Below, in pieces: positions 7,950-15,691 of a DNA stretch of 64,000 nucleotides. Numbering within the stretch: position 1 is the first letter of the stretch; each line of letters starts with the position of its first letter. A program made the position numbers and the translations under genes. The DNA is from Frisingicoccus sp009929615 (GTDB lineage: Bacteria > Bacillota > Clostridia > Lachnospirales > Lachnospiraceae), in the NCBI GenBank assembly GCA_028692275.1, contig JAQUXR010000003.1, positions 1 to 64,000 on the forward strand. The letters are read 5' to 3'. The notes beneath the pieces are model-generated. The model searched no databases. It was given only the letters and a program-made list of their open reading frames with translations, and was not told the DNA's origin.

Positions 7950-9467
7950 CTATTCGCCTGTAGACGTTTTTACAATCTTCTCTTCAGTTGCTTCTGCATT
8001 GCTGAAAACACCTCGGATTTCTCCCTCTCTGAAAACAGCTATCGTGTCACAGACGGAAAGAAGTTCCGGAAGTTCTGAGGATACAACCAGTACGCCTTTG
8101 CCTTCATTGGCCAGCTTGCGCATAAGAACATATATCTCACTCTTACTTCCTACGTCAATTCCTTTTGTAGGTTCATCGAATATAATAAGTTTGGATTCGG
8201 CAGCGAGCCATTTACCAAGAATAACCTTCTGCTGATTACCACCGGATAATTCGGTAATATTCTGGTTAATATCCCGGCACTTCACGCGAATATCCGAAAC
8301 CTGCTGATTCGCATAATTTAATTCATTTCTATTATTTACAAGGCCAATGACACCCTGTGCTTTTGAAGTTTTTATATATGGAACAATGGAAATATTCTGT
8401 TTAATATCAAAGTTATCCAGGAAACCTGTCTCACGCCGGTTTTCTGTAACCATACCCAGACCATTCTGAATAGCTTCGTAAGGATTTCTAATACGGAGTT
8501 CCTTTCCTTCCATAAAAATCTTTCCTTCAGATTTCGGTTCCGCACCAAAAATAGCATTCATTAATTCGCTTCGTCCTGAACCTACCAGACCGGCAAATCC
8601 AAGAATCTCCCCTTTATGAAGCTGGAAAGAAACATTTTTTACTTTCTGGTCTTTTCTCGAAATATTCTGTACTTCAAAAAATACCGGTTTGTCCGAGAAG
8701 TCCTGACATTCTTCATTCAGATAGGTCCCCTGAATCTTACGGCCAACCATCATGGCTACCAAATCATCAACCTCAACCTCTGCGACATTTCTGGTGCCCA
8801 CATAGGTACCATCCTTAAGAACTGTAACCTTATCACCAATCTCTTTAATCTCTTTCATCTTATGGCTGATATAAACAATGCCCTTGCCTTCAGATTTCAA
8901 CTGACGGATGATACTGAATAAATGCTCTGTTTCCGAAGTTGTCAGTGAAGTTGTCGGCTCATCCATGATAATAACATCTGCATTCGATACTAAAGCTTTA
9001 GCAATCTCAACCTGCTGCTTTTCGGAAATACTGATATTCTCCACAAACAGTTTCGGGTCTCTGTGAACCCCGACTTTATTTAAGACTTCTTTTGCCTTTT
9101 CACTCATAAATTTATAATCAACTACCGGAAATCCTGCAACCTTACGGGTCGGCAGCTTTCCAACAAAAAGATTTTCAAGAATTGAAAGTTCATTAATAAC
9201 ACTTAATTCCTGATAAATAATACTGATTCCGTTCTCATAGGAATCCTGTGGTGTGAGTTGGGAATATTCCGTTCCCTTAACTGTAATCTTTCCTGACGTT
9301 GGTTTATAAACGCCACTGAGAATCTTCATTAGTGTGGACTTTCCAGCACCATTTTCCCCCAGCAGGACATGTACCTCACCTGCATTAATTTCCAAAGAAA
9401 TATTATCAAGGGCTTTGACACCAGGAAATTCCTTTGTAATGCCTTCCATCTTAACTAATGTCTGCAT
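7950..9467 (-). CDS. alsA: D-allose ABC transporter ATP-binding protein AlsA
   Basis: About 505 residues with two tandem ABC domains, typical of carbohydrate (CUT2) transporters such as RbsA and AlsA. The first domain has Walker A GENGAGKST, signature LSVINELS upstream and ISEKQQVEIAKAL, and Walker B VIIMDEPTTSL. The second has the degenerate P-loop GLVGSGRSEL, signature LSGGNQQKVILGKWL and Walker B LIIFDEPTKGIDVG. The ATG at 9467 is preceded by AAAGGAGG at 7-nt spacing, so it is preferred over the upstream ATG at 9488. It powers sugar import with AlsC and AlsB. Confidence 0.92.
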   Translation of the reverse strand: MQTLVKMEGITKEFPGVKALDNISLEINAGEVHVLLGENGAGKSTLMKILSGVYKPTSGKITVKGTEYSQLTPQDSYENGISIIYQELSVINELSILENLFVGKLPTRKVAGFPVVDYKFMSEKAKEVLNKVGVHRDPKLFVENISISEKQQVEIAKALVSNADVIIMDEPTTSLTTSETEHLFSIIRQLKSEGKGIVYISHKMKEIKEIGDKVTVLKDGTYVGTRNVAEVEVDDLVAMMVGRKIQGTYLNEECQDFSDKPVFFEVQNISRKDQKVKNVSFQLHKGEILGFAGLVGSGRSELMNAIFGAEPKSEGKIFMEGKELRIRNPYEAIQNGLGMVTENRRETGFLDNFDIKQNISIVPYIKTSKAQGVIGLVNNRNELNYANQQVSDIRVKCRDINQNITELSGGNQQKVILGKWLAAESKLIIFDEPTKGIDVGSKSEIYVLMRKLANEGKGVLVVSSELPELLSVCDTIAVFREGEIRGVFSNAEATEEKIVKTSTGE

Positions 9468-9513
9468 AGAATCCTCCTTTAGTTTCATTCACGGGTTACT
9501 TTTTATCCAATAT

Positions 9514-10509
9514 CTAAGTTGTGTTTCGTATCTTCAGACTGACCGGAACAACGTATTCTTTTTTCTCAATTTCTTCATTCCGAATCAATTTCAGCAGGGC
9601 TTCCCCGGCTAAAACGGCCAGCTGCTCCGTATTCTGATTAATCGTAGTCATCGGCGGATTACAAAACTCCGATAAAGATACATTATCAAAGCCAACCAGC
9701 TTAACCTCTTCCGGCACACGATAACCAGCCTCGGCCAATGCATGCATCGCCCCCAAAGCCATCATATCATTTGTCGTGAAAATACCATCAAAATAACATC
9801 CCTGCCGACTAAGAAGTTCTGAAATTTTCCCCTTTGCCGAAACATAGTCCGGCGAAATTCCAATCTCATAGTCACCCTCACAGAGAATTTCATATGCTTC
9901 CAAAGCTTTCATAAAGCCACTTCGTCTCTGTTGAATAGTTGATGCTATTCGATAATCTCTTAATAGTAAAGGTTTCCGGCAGCCCGCTTCACACAACTTC
10001 TTTCCCGCCAGATAGCCTCCTTGAAAATTATCCGATTGAACAACAACCTCTGCATTCTTAGGAGCACGGTCAATAAACACAATTGGCACCGGACTTCCTT
10101 TTAATGCTGAATGAATACGCTCCATACCCGAAACATAAATAAGTCCATCTACATTCTTATCAAACATGTCTTGAATATGACGTTTTTCCAATTCAGGGTC
10201 TTCATTCGAATCACAAATAAGTACGGAGTAATTATATTTGATAAAATAAATATCTAAAATGCGTACAATCTTCGCAAAAAATTCATTCGTTATATCAGGA
10301 ACAATAACCCCTACACAGTGACTGCGGTTGGTACGAAGGCCAATGGCATTCACATTCGGTCGGAATCCACTTTCTTTAACCGTTTTCAGAACCTTTTTTT
10401 CCGTTTCTTTCGAATAGCCTCCGAGCCTGTTAACAACCCTTGATACCGTAGCAGTAGACACACCGGCTTTTTTCGCCACGTCTATAATGGACACTTTTTT
10501 TTCCGCCAT
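9514..10509 (-). CDS. LacI family transcriptional regulator (allose operon repressor)
   Basis: A 331-residue LacI/GalR repressor. The N-terminal helix-turn-helix is IIDVAKKAGVSTATVSRVVN, followed by the hinge and a periplasmic-binding-protein-like effector domain (CVGVIVPDITNEFFAKIV, FTTNDMMALGAMHAL, GFDNVSLSEF). It is the first gene of the allose operon and is transcribed from the promoter that contains the operator at 10531-10548, so it should repress itself together with the transport and catabolic genes and be relieved by allose or a phosphorylated derivative. E. coli uses an RpiR-type AlsR instead. Confidence 0.9.
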   Translation of the reverse strand: MAEKKVSIIDVAKKAGVSTATVSRVVNRLGGYSKETEKKVLKTVKESGFRPNVNAIGLRTNRSHCVGVIVPDITNEFFAKIVRILDIYFIKYNYSVLICDSNEDPELEKRHIQDMFDKNVDGLIYVSGMERIHSALKGSPVPIVFIDRAPKNAEVVVQSDNFQGGYLAGKKLCEAGCRKPLLLRDYRIASTIQQRRSGFMKALEAYEILCEGDYEIGISPDYVSAKGKISELLSRQGCYFDGIFTTNDMMALGAMHALAEAGYRVPEEVKLVGFDNVSLSEFCNPPMTTINQNTEQLAVLAGEALLKLIRNEEIEKKEYVVPVSLKIRNTT

Positions 10510-10530
10510 ATCACCACCACTTTCTCGTCT

Positions 10531-10548
10531 TGCGTAAAGGTTTACGTA
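10531..10548. promoter_or_regulatory. LacI-type operator of the allose operon
   Basis: The inverted repeat CGTAAA-GG-TTTACG (10533-10546) lies just downstream of the -10 box, where repressor binding would block transcription. It resembles the CGTAAACGTTTACG-type sites of LacI/GalR regulators, and a LacI gene follows at once. Confidence 0.75.
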
Positions 10549-10560
10549 TATTTCATTTTC

Positions 10561-10589
10561 AGTATATATCCGCTTAACATGACTGTCAA
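10561..10589 (-). promoter_or_regulatory. Sigma-A promoter of the allose operon
   Basis: A perfect TTGACA (10589-10584), a 17-nt spacer and TATACT (10566-10561) on the minus strand, about 50 nt before the LacI gene and overlapped downstream by its operator. Confidence 0.85.
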
Positions 10590-10655
10590 CGCATTTTTAA
10601 ATATTCTACAAACATATCAATATCTGTTCACTTTTTTTGTGCATATGTGCTAACG

Positions 10656-10692
10656 TTAAAAAAGCGACGGCCAAAATGGCTCGTCGCTTTTT
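10656..10692 (-). terminator. Terminator of asd
   Basis: AAGCGACG/CGTCGCTT stem with a loop of about 12 nt (which has a short inner GCC/GGC pairing), followed by TTTTTT on the minus strand. It separates asd from the allose operon. The opposite strand also ends in a T run, but no plus-strand gene reads into it. Confidence 0.88.
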
Positions 10693-10698
10693 CATAAG

Positions 10699-10708
10699 TA
10701 AACGTTTA
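10699..10708. promoter_or_regulatory. Possible second LacI-type operator
   Basis: A perfect palindrome TAAACGTTTA within AGTAAACGTTTAAT, sharing most of its core with the main allose operator. It lies about 110 bp upstream of the allose -35 box, behind the asd terminator, a distance compatible with looping between two operators. Confidence 0.4.
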
Positions 10709-10713
10709 ATCTA

Positions 10714-11799
10714 TTATTTTGCCTGAATGTAACCCTGGGCTGTAAGTAATTCAGCACAGAGAACTGCTCCACCGGCTGCTCCACGAACAGTATTATGAGA
10801 AAGACCTACAAATTTATAATCATACAATGTATCTTCTCTCAAACGGCCTACAGAAACACCCATGCCCCGTTCATAATCCACATCCATATTAATCTGAGGA
10901 CGGTTATCCTCTTCAAGATACTGAATAAACTGTTTTGGTGCACTTGGCAGATTCAGTTCCTGAGGCAGACCACTGAAAGTACGCAGACGGTCAATTAACT
11001 CTTCCTTGGATGGTTTCTTTGCAAACTTAACAAAAACAGCCGCTGTATGTCCATTTAAAACCGGAACACGGATACACTGTGTTGTAATAACCGGACTGGA
11101 TGCCTTAACAATCTCACCATCTTTAATTTCACCCCAGAGTCTTAATGGCTCCTGCTCACTCTTCTCTTCTTCGCCACCGATATATGGAATAATATTTCCA
11201 ACCATCTCCGGCCATTCTTTGAAAGTCTTTCCGGCACCGGAAATTGCCTGATAGGTTGTAGCCACGACCTCTGTTGGTTCAAATTCTTTCCATGCTGTCA
11301 ACACAGGTGCATAACTCTGGATTGAACAGTTTGGTTTTACAGCTACAAAACCTCTTGTTGTACCAAGACGTTTCTTCTGATGTTCAATAACAGCAAAATG
11401 TTCTGGATTGATTTCCGGAACAACCATTGGTACATCCGGTGTCCAGCGATGGGCACTATTATTGGATACTACCGGAATCTCAGCCTTTGCATAAGCATCC
11501 TCGATTTCACGGATTTCTTCTTTTGTCATATCTACAGCACTGAATACGAAATCAACTTCTGAAGCAACCTTTTCAACTTCGTTAACATTCATAACGGACA
11601 GTTTCTTCACACTTTCTGGCATCGGTGTTGTCATCTTCCAACGATCCCCTACAGCTTCTTCATAGGTTTTGCCTGCTGAACGAGGGCTGGCTGCTACTGC
11701 AACCACTTCATACCATGGATGATTTTCAAGAAGAGAAATAAATCTCTGTCCAACCATTCCTGTTGCTCCAAGAATTCCTACTCTCAATTTCTGTTCCAT
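10714..11799 (-). CDS. asd: Aspartate-semialdehyde dehydrogenase
   Basis: A 361-residue NADP-dependent enzyme that reduces aspartyl phosphate to aspartate semialdehyde for lysine, threonine and methionine synthesis. The nucleotide-binding site is GILGATGMVGQRF at the N-terminus; the nucleophile is the Cys in KPNCSIQSY; the substrate region includes TYQAISGAG and GHTAAVFVKF. It is of the longer archaeal/fungal-type subgroup often seen in Clostridia. It is monocistronic, with its own terminator. The 132-nt leader has a TTGACA but no well-spaced -10, and I see no lysine riboswitch. Confidence 0.93.
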   Translation of the reverse strand: MEQKLRVGILGATGMVGQRFISLLENHPWYEVVAVAASPRSAGKTYEEAVGDRWKMTTPMPESVKKLSVMNVNEVEKVASEVDFVFSAVDMTKEEIREIEDAYAKAEIPVVSNNSAHRWTPDVPMVVPEINPEHFAVIEHQKKRLGTTRGFVAVKPNCSIQSYAPVLTAWKEFEPTEVVATTYQAISGAGKTFKEWPEMVGNIIPYIGGEEEKSEQEPLRLWGEIKDGEIVKASSPVITTQCIRVPVLNGHTAAVFVKFAKKPSKEELIDRLRTFSGLPQELNLPSAPKQFIQYLEEDNRPQINMDVDYERGMGVSVGRLREDTLYDYKFVGLSHNTVRGAAGGAVLCAELLTAQGYIQAK

Positions 11800-11931
11800 T
11801 GCAATTTCTCCTTTATGTTTAATCTATTTCGTCTAATAAAATACACAATACGTCAAATGTCCGTATGTCAAGAACATTTGTGTGTACTTGAACAATGTTA
11901 CATGATATCACTCAAAAATGCAAGTCCTTTT

Positions 11932-12666
11932 CTAATTATTTTCCCCTTTTTTATAAAATTTCCCCGAACTGGTCAAATAGTAAACATCATCGGTATCCAA
12001 ACAGTACATAACCATCTTTCCTCCAAAAGCATAGCCACAGTCCAGACCAATCCGGTTACCATCCTCCCATATCTCTGTGGAATCCAAAGGCAGTCCCAAA
12101 TCATCACGAATAATCAGTGTAAAGGTATGTCCGAAAAACACACGTACTTCCGGGTCTTCAAAATGAAGCGGTTTTCCGTAAAAGGCTTTCTGCTCCCATA
12201 AAATTTTCTGCGGGTCCTGCTGAGCCATCAATTCCTCTATAGTGCTGTATTCAATATCATCCATAAAGATACCCGCATGAGCAAGAATATTTTTTCCGAC
12301 AATTTTATAAACAGGCATCTGCCTCAAATATTCAACGATGGCCTTCTGCTCATTCTCCGGCAGGTCAATGTATTGAACATAGGTTTCCTGTCCGCCATGG
12401 GAAAGCCAGAAGCTGCGTATCTCTTCATCGGATAAGACACTGGTATTAACATCTACGTTCCACAAAAATCCCTGTTCATGATTCCCCATCAGCAGTTCGA
12501 TATTGGGCTGTTCCATAATATACTGGAGCAGTGGAATCGGCTCCGGTCCTCTGTCCACGGCATCACCCACAATATAAAGGTAATCCTCGGGTCCAAAGTC
12601 CAGATAGTTCAGCATTTCTTTAAACTCTTTAAAACATCCATGAATATCCGATGTTAAATAAATCAT
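11932..12666 (-). CDS. PPP-type metallophosphoesterase (serine/threonine or diadenosine phosphatase-like)
   Basis: A 244-residue calcineurin-like phosphoesterase. The di-metal motifs are SDIHGC (DxH), GDAVDRG (GDxxDRG) and GNHEQ (GNHE), with later His in ILAHAGI and FGHTF. Such enzymes hydrolyse phosphoproteins or dinucleoside polyphosphates; the substrate here is unknown. Its ATG overlaps the stop of the YdcF-like gene upstream by 4 nt, so the two are translationally coupled. Confidence 0.85.
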   Translation of the reverse strand: MIYLTSDIHGCFKEFKEMLNYLDFGPEDYLYIVGDAVDRGPEPIPLLQYIMEQPNIELLMGNHEQGFLWNVDVNTSVLSDEEIRSFWLSHGGQETYVQYIDLPENEQKAIVEYLRQMPVYKIVGKNILAHAGIFMDDIEYSTIEELMAQQDPQKILWEQKAFYGKPLHFEDPEVRVFFGHTFTLIIRDDLGLPLDSTEIWEDGNRIGLDCGYAFGGKMVMYCLDTDDVYYLTSSGKFYKKGENN

Positions 12667-13388
12667 ATTCTCTCGCTCCAGTTCATAAAAATATTCTGTA
12701 TTAAGGCAAAAAACTCTCTCACGTAATAATTCGGCAGCAGTATGGGTTCCGAAGTTGCCGCCAGACCGGATATATGTGTTATACCAATATTCTCAGCCAG
12801 TTTCAACGTTCGGTACATATGAAAGCCGTTGGTAACGACAACACATGCTGCTTCAGGCCTTACCAGTGCATAGGAAAAGGCAAGGTTCTCTCTCGTACTC
12901 TCAGATTTATCCTCTAACAAAATACGACTTCTGTCAATGCCCAAAGCTGTTAGGGTATCGCAAATACTCTGCGCCTCTGTTATATCTTCTCCAGGCCCCT
13001 GTCCCCCTGAAGCAATTACCTTTGTTTCAGGATTTTCTTTTAAATATTCTGCACCTTTGTAAATTCTCCGAAGCAGTGAGCGGGTTGGTTTCGTTCCTTT
13101 CACCCTGGCTCCCAGAATAATCAGGTAGTCCGCCCCCGCCTCCGGCTTTGCATGGGCCATTCGCAGCATCCTGTATTCCTGAATGAAAAAAATGGTTCCG
13201 CAAAGTCCCATCGGATATTTAACAATCGAAAGCCACCTTGAGGGCAGTGCTGACAGCCCTAAAAAGAAAGCCGATAAGGCCAGCCAGAATTTCGAGAATG
13301 TTGTCCGGATTCCTGCATAGGATATGATAAGGATATAATACATCAAATACAAGATACCTGCTGTTTTTAATATTTTCTTCATAAACAC
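12663..13388 (-). CDS. YdcF family (DUF218) membrane protein
   Basis: A 241-residue protein with about two or three N-terminal membrane segments and a cytosolic DUF218/ElyC-SanA-YdcF domain: YLIILGARVKGTKPTRSLLRRI, VIASGGQGPGEDITEA, LLEDKSESTRENL and VVTNGFHMYRTL. The family is linked to envelope polymer metabolism in E. coli, but its biochemistry is poorly defined. It is divergent from the NlpC/P60 gene and overlaps the phosphoesterase gene by 4 nt. Confidence 0.85.
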   Translation of the reverse strand: MFMKKILKTAGILYLMYYILIISYAGIRTTFSKFWLALSAFFLGLSALPSRWLSIVKYPMGLCGTIFFIQEYRMLRMAHAKPEAGADYLIILGARVKGTKPTRSLLRRIYKGAEYLKENPETKVIASGGQGPGEDITEAQSICDTLTALGIDRSRILLEDKSESTRENLAFSYALVRPEAACVVVTNGFHMYRTLKLAENIGITHISGLAATSEPILLPNYYVREFFALIQNIFMNWSERI

Positions 13389-13418
13389 CTCTTATTCTAA
13401 TAGAAAGGAAATGAATCC

Positions 13419-13877
13419 ATGAACATTTCAGAACAGGTTCAAATCATACGACAGGCTCTTCTTCTCCGTGAAAAAAATCAATACACCCAGTCCTCACGCC
13501 GTCTCCTTGTTGATAAAGGCTATAGCGACTGTTCCTCCTTTGTCTGGTGGCTCTATCTCTATACACTTAAAATGGATATCGGCATGGATACACCCGAACA
13601 GATTCTTTCTCTCAAAGGCATTGATAAAGACTTTGGAACAGCTCCAGTGCCTGACACTTCTATCCTATCTCCGGGAGACCTGCTCTTTTTCAAAGGCAGC
13701 GACCCTTCCCGGCCTTTTAGCGTCGGACATGTTGAAATGTATCTTGGCAATCATAAAATAATCGGACACATCGACAATGGTCATCCAGGTCCGACAATTA
13801 AAAATCTGACAGATTTCTGTGAAATGCGTTATGCAACCGGACGGCCTTATATCAAGACCCGCCGCTTTATTTTCTAG
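13419..13877 (+). CDS. NlpC/P60 family cysteine peptidase
   Basis: A 152-residue single-domain protein. The catalytic Cys38 lies in YSDCSSF, His104 in GHVEMYLG, and GDLLFF precedes the His as in NlpC/P60 endopeptidases, which cut peptidoglycan stem peptides. There is no signal peptide, so it may act in the cytoplasm on recycled muropeptides or on another amide bond. It is divergent from the YdcF-like gene with a gap of about 30 nt. Confidence 0.82.
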   Translation: MNISEQVQIIRQALLLREKNQYTQSSRRLLVDKGYSDCSSFVWWLYLYTLKMDIGMDTPEQILSLKGIDKDFGTAPVPDTSILSPGDLLFFKGSDPSRPFSVGHVEMYLGNHKIIGHIDNGHPGPTIKNLTDFCEMRYATGRPYIKTRRFIF

Positions 13878-13948
13878 TCCTTTATTTCTATTTTAATAAT
13901 TTTTTACCGCAAAGTAAATAATATCTTTATTTTTTAACAAAAATACTA

Positions 13949-13954
13949 TATAAT
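13949..13954 (+). promoter_or_regulatory. Possible -10 box before the small acidic protein gene
   Basis: A perfect TATAAT 41 nt before the start at 13995, in an AT-rich 117-nt gap. The -35 position holds only T-rich sequence, so the promoter is uncertain. Confidence 0.4.
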
Positions 13955-13994
13955 ACTAACTATATGTGATTAAAAAGAACAGGAAGGTGATTTT

Positions 13995-14249
13995 ATGAAG
14001 ATTGGTAACTTTTTTAAAGCAGTTATAAAAACATTAACCGTTGCCGTCGCAATCGGAAGTATTGCCTATATCATAAAAGATATTCTCGACAAGAAAGCTT
14101 CAGATAATTTTGATGACACATGGGATGATAATCTGGATGAAGACTTTGACGATATGTTTGATGATGGAGAGACTGAAGAAACTTCCAGCAGTCGTGAATA
14201 TGTCAAGATGGATCCTTCCAAAATGACTACTGATACCTGTGAAGAATAA
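13995..14249 (+). CDS. Small membrane-anchored acidic protein
   Basis: An 84-residue protein of unknown function. Residues 8-27 form a single hydrophobic segment (VIKTLTVAVAIGSIAYII); residues 33-62 are extremely acidic (repeats such as DNFDDTWDDN and EDFDDMFDD). The start has a good AGGAAGG site. It is 12 nt upstream of the S1-domain gene and clearly co-transcribed. No family is recognised; the acidic tail could mimic nucleic acid or bind cations or basic proteins. Confidence 0.75.
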   Translation: MKIGNFFKAVIKTLTVAVAIGSIAYIIKDILDKKASDNFDDTWDDNLDEDFDDMFDDGETEETSSSREYVKMDPSKMTTDTCEE

Positions 14250-14261
14250 TGAGGTGAAATT

Positions 14262-14918
14262 ATGAGTGAAACAACAAATCGCAGCACAGAGGAAAAAATT
14301 TCATGGGAAGAATTACAGCAGATGATGGATGACAATACCATTCTGAATGTTCAGATTAAAGGTGTTGTTAATGCCGGTGTCATCGCTTATGTTCAGGGTG
14401 TTCGCGGATTTATTCCAGCTTCCCAGCTTTCTACACACTATGTAGAAGATTTAAATGAATGGCTGAACAAAAACATTGATGTTAAGATTATTACTGCTGA
14501 CCCAGAACAGAACCGTCTCGTATTATCCGGACGTGCTGTTGAGCAGGAAAAAAACAATGCAGAGAAAGCAGCTCAGATTGATGCCGTTTCTGTAGGTTCC
14601 GTTTTTGAAGGAACTGTTGAAAAGATTACAACTTATGGTGCCTTTGTACGCCTTGAAAATGGCTTAAGCGGTTTGGTTCATATCTCTCAGATGAGTACAA
14701 AACATATCAAAACACCTGATGACGTTGTTAAAACAGGTGAAAAAGTGAATGTAAAAGTTATCCAGAAAAAAGAAGGAAAACTCAGCCTCAGCATGAAAGC
14801 ACTTTTAAGTGATGACGGTGTTGAAGAAGATTATTCCAAAGAAGCTGCTAACTTCAAATCTGAAGGAGATGCTTCTACCAGCCTTGGTTCTTTACTTGCT
14901 GGCATTAAACTGGATTAA
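14262..14918 (+). CDS. S1 RNA-binding domain protein (ribosomal S1-like)
   Basis: A 218-residue protein with two S1/OB-fold domains: about residues 24-92 (KGVVNAGVIAYVQGVRGFIPASQL) and 112-180 (GSVFEGTVEKITTYGAFVRL, SGLVHISQMS). It is far shorter than the four-to-six-domain S1 protein and resembles clostridial S1-like proteins that bind mRNA or the ribosome. It is transcribed with the small acidic membrane protein just upstream and followed by a strong terminator. Confidence 0.87.
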   Translation: MSETTNRSTEEKISWEELQQMMDDNTILNVQIKGVVNAGVIAYVQGVRGFIPASQLSTHYVEDLNEWLNKNIDVKIITADPEQNRLVLSGRAVEQEKNNAEKAAQIDAVSVGSVFEGTVEKITTYGAFVRLENGLSGLVHISQMSTKHIKTPDDVVKTGEKVNVKVIQKKEGKLSLSMKALLSDDGVEEDYSKEAANFKSEGDASTSLGSLLAGIKLD

Positions 14919-14941
14919 TTAAAAAAACAGGCATTAAAATA

Positions 14942-14977
14942 CAAGGACGTTTGTGATTATCACAAACGTCCTTTATT
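14942..14977. terminator. Bidirectional terminator
   Basis: A perfect 13-bp stem AGGACGTTTGTGA/TCACAAACGTCCT with a 3-nt loop, T-rich on both sides. It ends the S1-like gene on the plus strand and overlaps the stop of the PHP gene on the minus strand. Confidence 0.9.
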
Positions 14978-15691
14978 ACGTCCCAAATTCAAATATTTTT
15001 TAAACTTTTCTACAGAGTCATTAAGTACCAGTTCCTTAGGAAAATGAACTTCCTCTACAAGTTTCTCCGCCTGAGTCAAATCTCCCACCATAAAATCAGC
15101 ATGAGAATCACTGGCCATAACAACAGGCACCTCATATTTTTCACACAAATCTAAAATAATCCGGTCATTTTCTCTGGCATTCGTTCTGGAATTCAGAGGG
15201 CTCATAGAATTATTATTGAGTTCCACAATCTTTCCATACTTCTTAGCTTCAGCAATAACCCTTTCATAGTCCATCGGGTATCTTCCATCATCCGGATGTC
15301 CAAGAATATCAACATAAGGATTATGAATTGTTGCGAGCATAGCCGCTGTATTCTCTTCCACCGTTCCCGGTTTCAGACATGGTGGATGAAGACTTGCAAT
15401 CCGCAAATCTGTGCATTCAATGTACTTCTCCGGCAAATCCAAATGTCCTTTATAATCCATCACATTCAATTCAACACCAAACATGATTTCCAGTCCTTTT
15501 TGAAATCTCGGTAATATTTTCAAATTATAAAAATAGAAATCCTTGCAGCTTCCCGGCATAGCCGGTGCATGTTCAGTAATCGCAAGGAGCTTCAGGTCCT
15601 TCTCCGCCGCTGCACTTATCATCTCTGTAATCGTATTATAGGCATGTCCACTGGCTAAGGTATGCGTATGCGTATCCAAGTCGATTTTCAT
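14960..15691 (-). CDS. PHP domain phosphoesterase (YcdX-like)
   Basis: A 243-residue PHP-fold metal-dependent phosphatase. Metal-site motifs are THTHT near residue 8, ITEHAP, GVELNV, ASLHPP, ILGHPDDGRYP, ELNN and ASDSHA, in the order expected for the trinuclear zinc site of YcdX-type proteins. The substrate is unknown; relatives act on phosphorylated small molecules or nucleic-acid ends. Its ATG overlaps the stop of the ATPase-TOPRIM gene by 4 nt, so the two proteins are probably made together. Confidence 0.87.
   Translation of the reverse strand: MKIDLDTHTHTLASGHAYNTITEMISAAAEKDLKLLAITEHAPAMPGSCKDFYFYNLKILPRFQKGLEIMFGVELNVMDYKGHLDLPEKYIECTDLRIASLHPPCLKPGTVEENTAAMLATIHNPYVDILGHPDDGRYPMDYERVIAEAKKYGKIVELNNNSMSPLNSRTNARENDRIILDLCEKYEVPVVMASDSHADFMVGDLTQAEKLVEEVHFPKELVLNDSVEKFKKYLNLGRNKGRL

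Noticed and set aside
7495..8235. A 246-codon plus-strand frame opposite alsC and alsA
   Set aside because: It is antisense to two well-conserved genes, has no ribosome site, and its protein shows no family features.
11800..11931. Lysine riboswitch before asd
   Set aside because: The leader is only about 130 nt and lacks the conserved lysine aptamer stems and loops.
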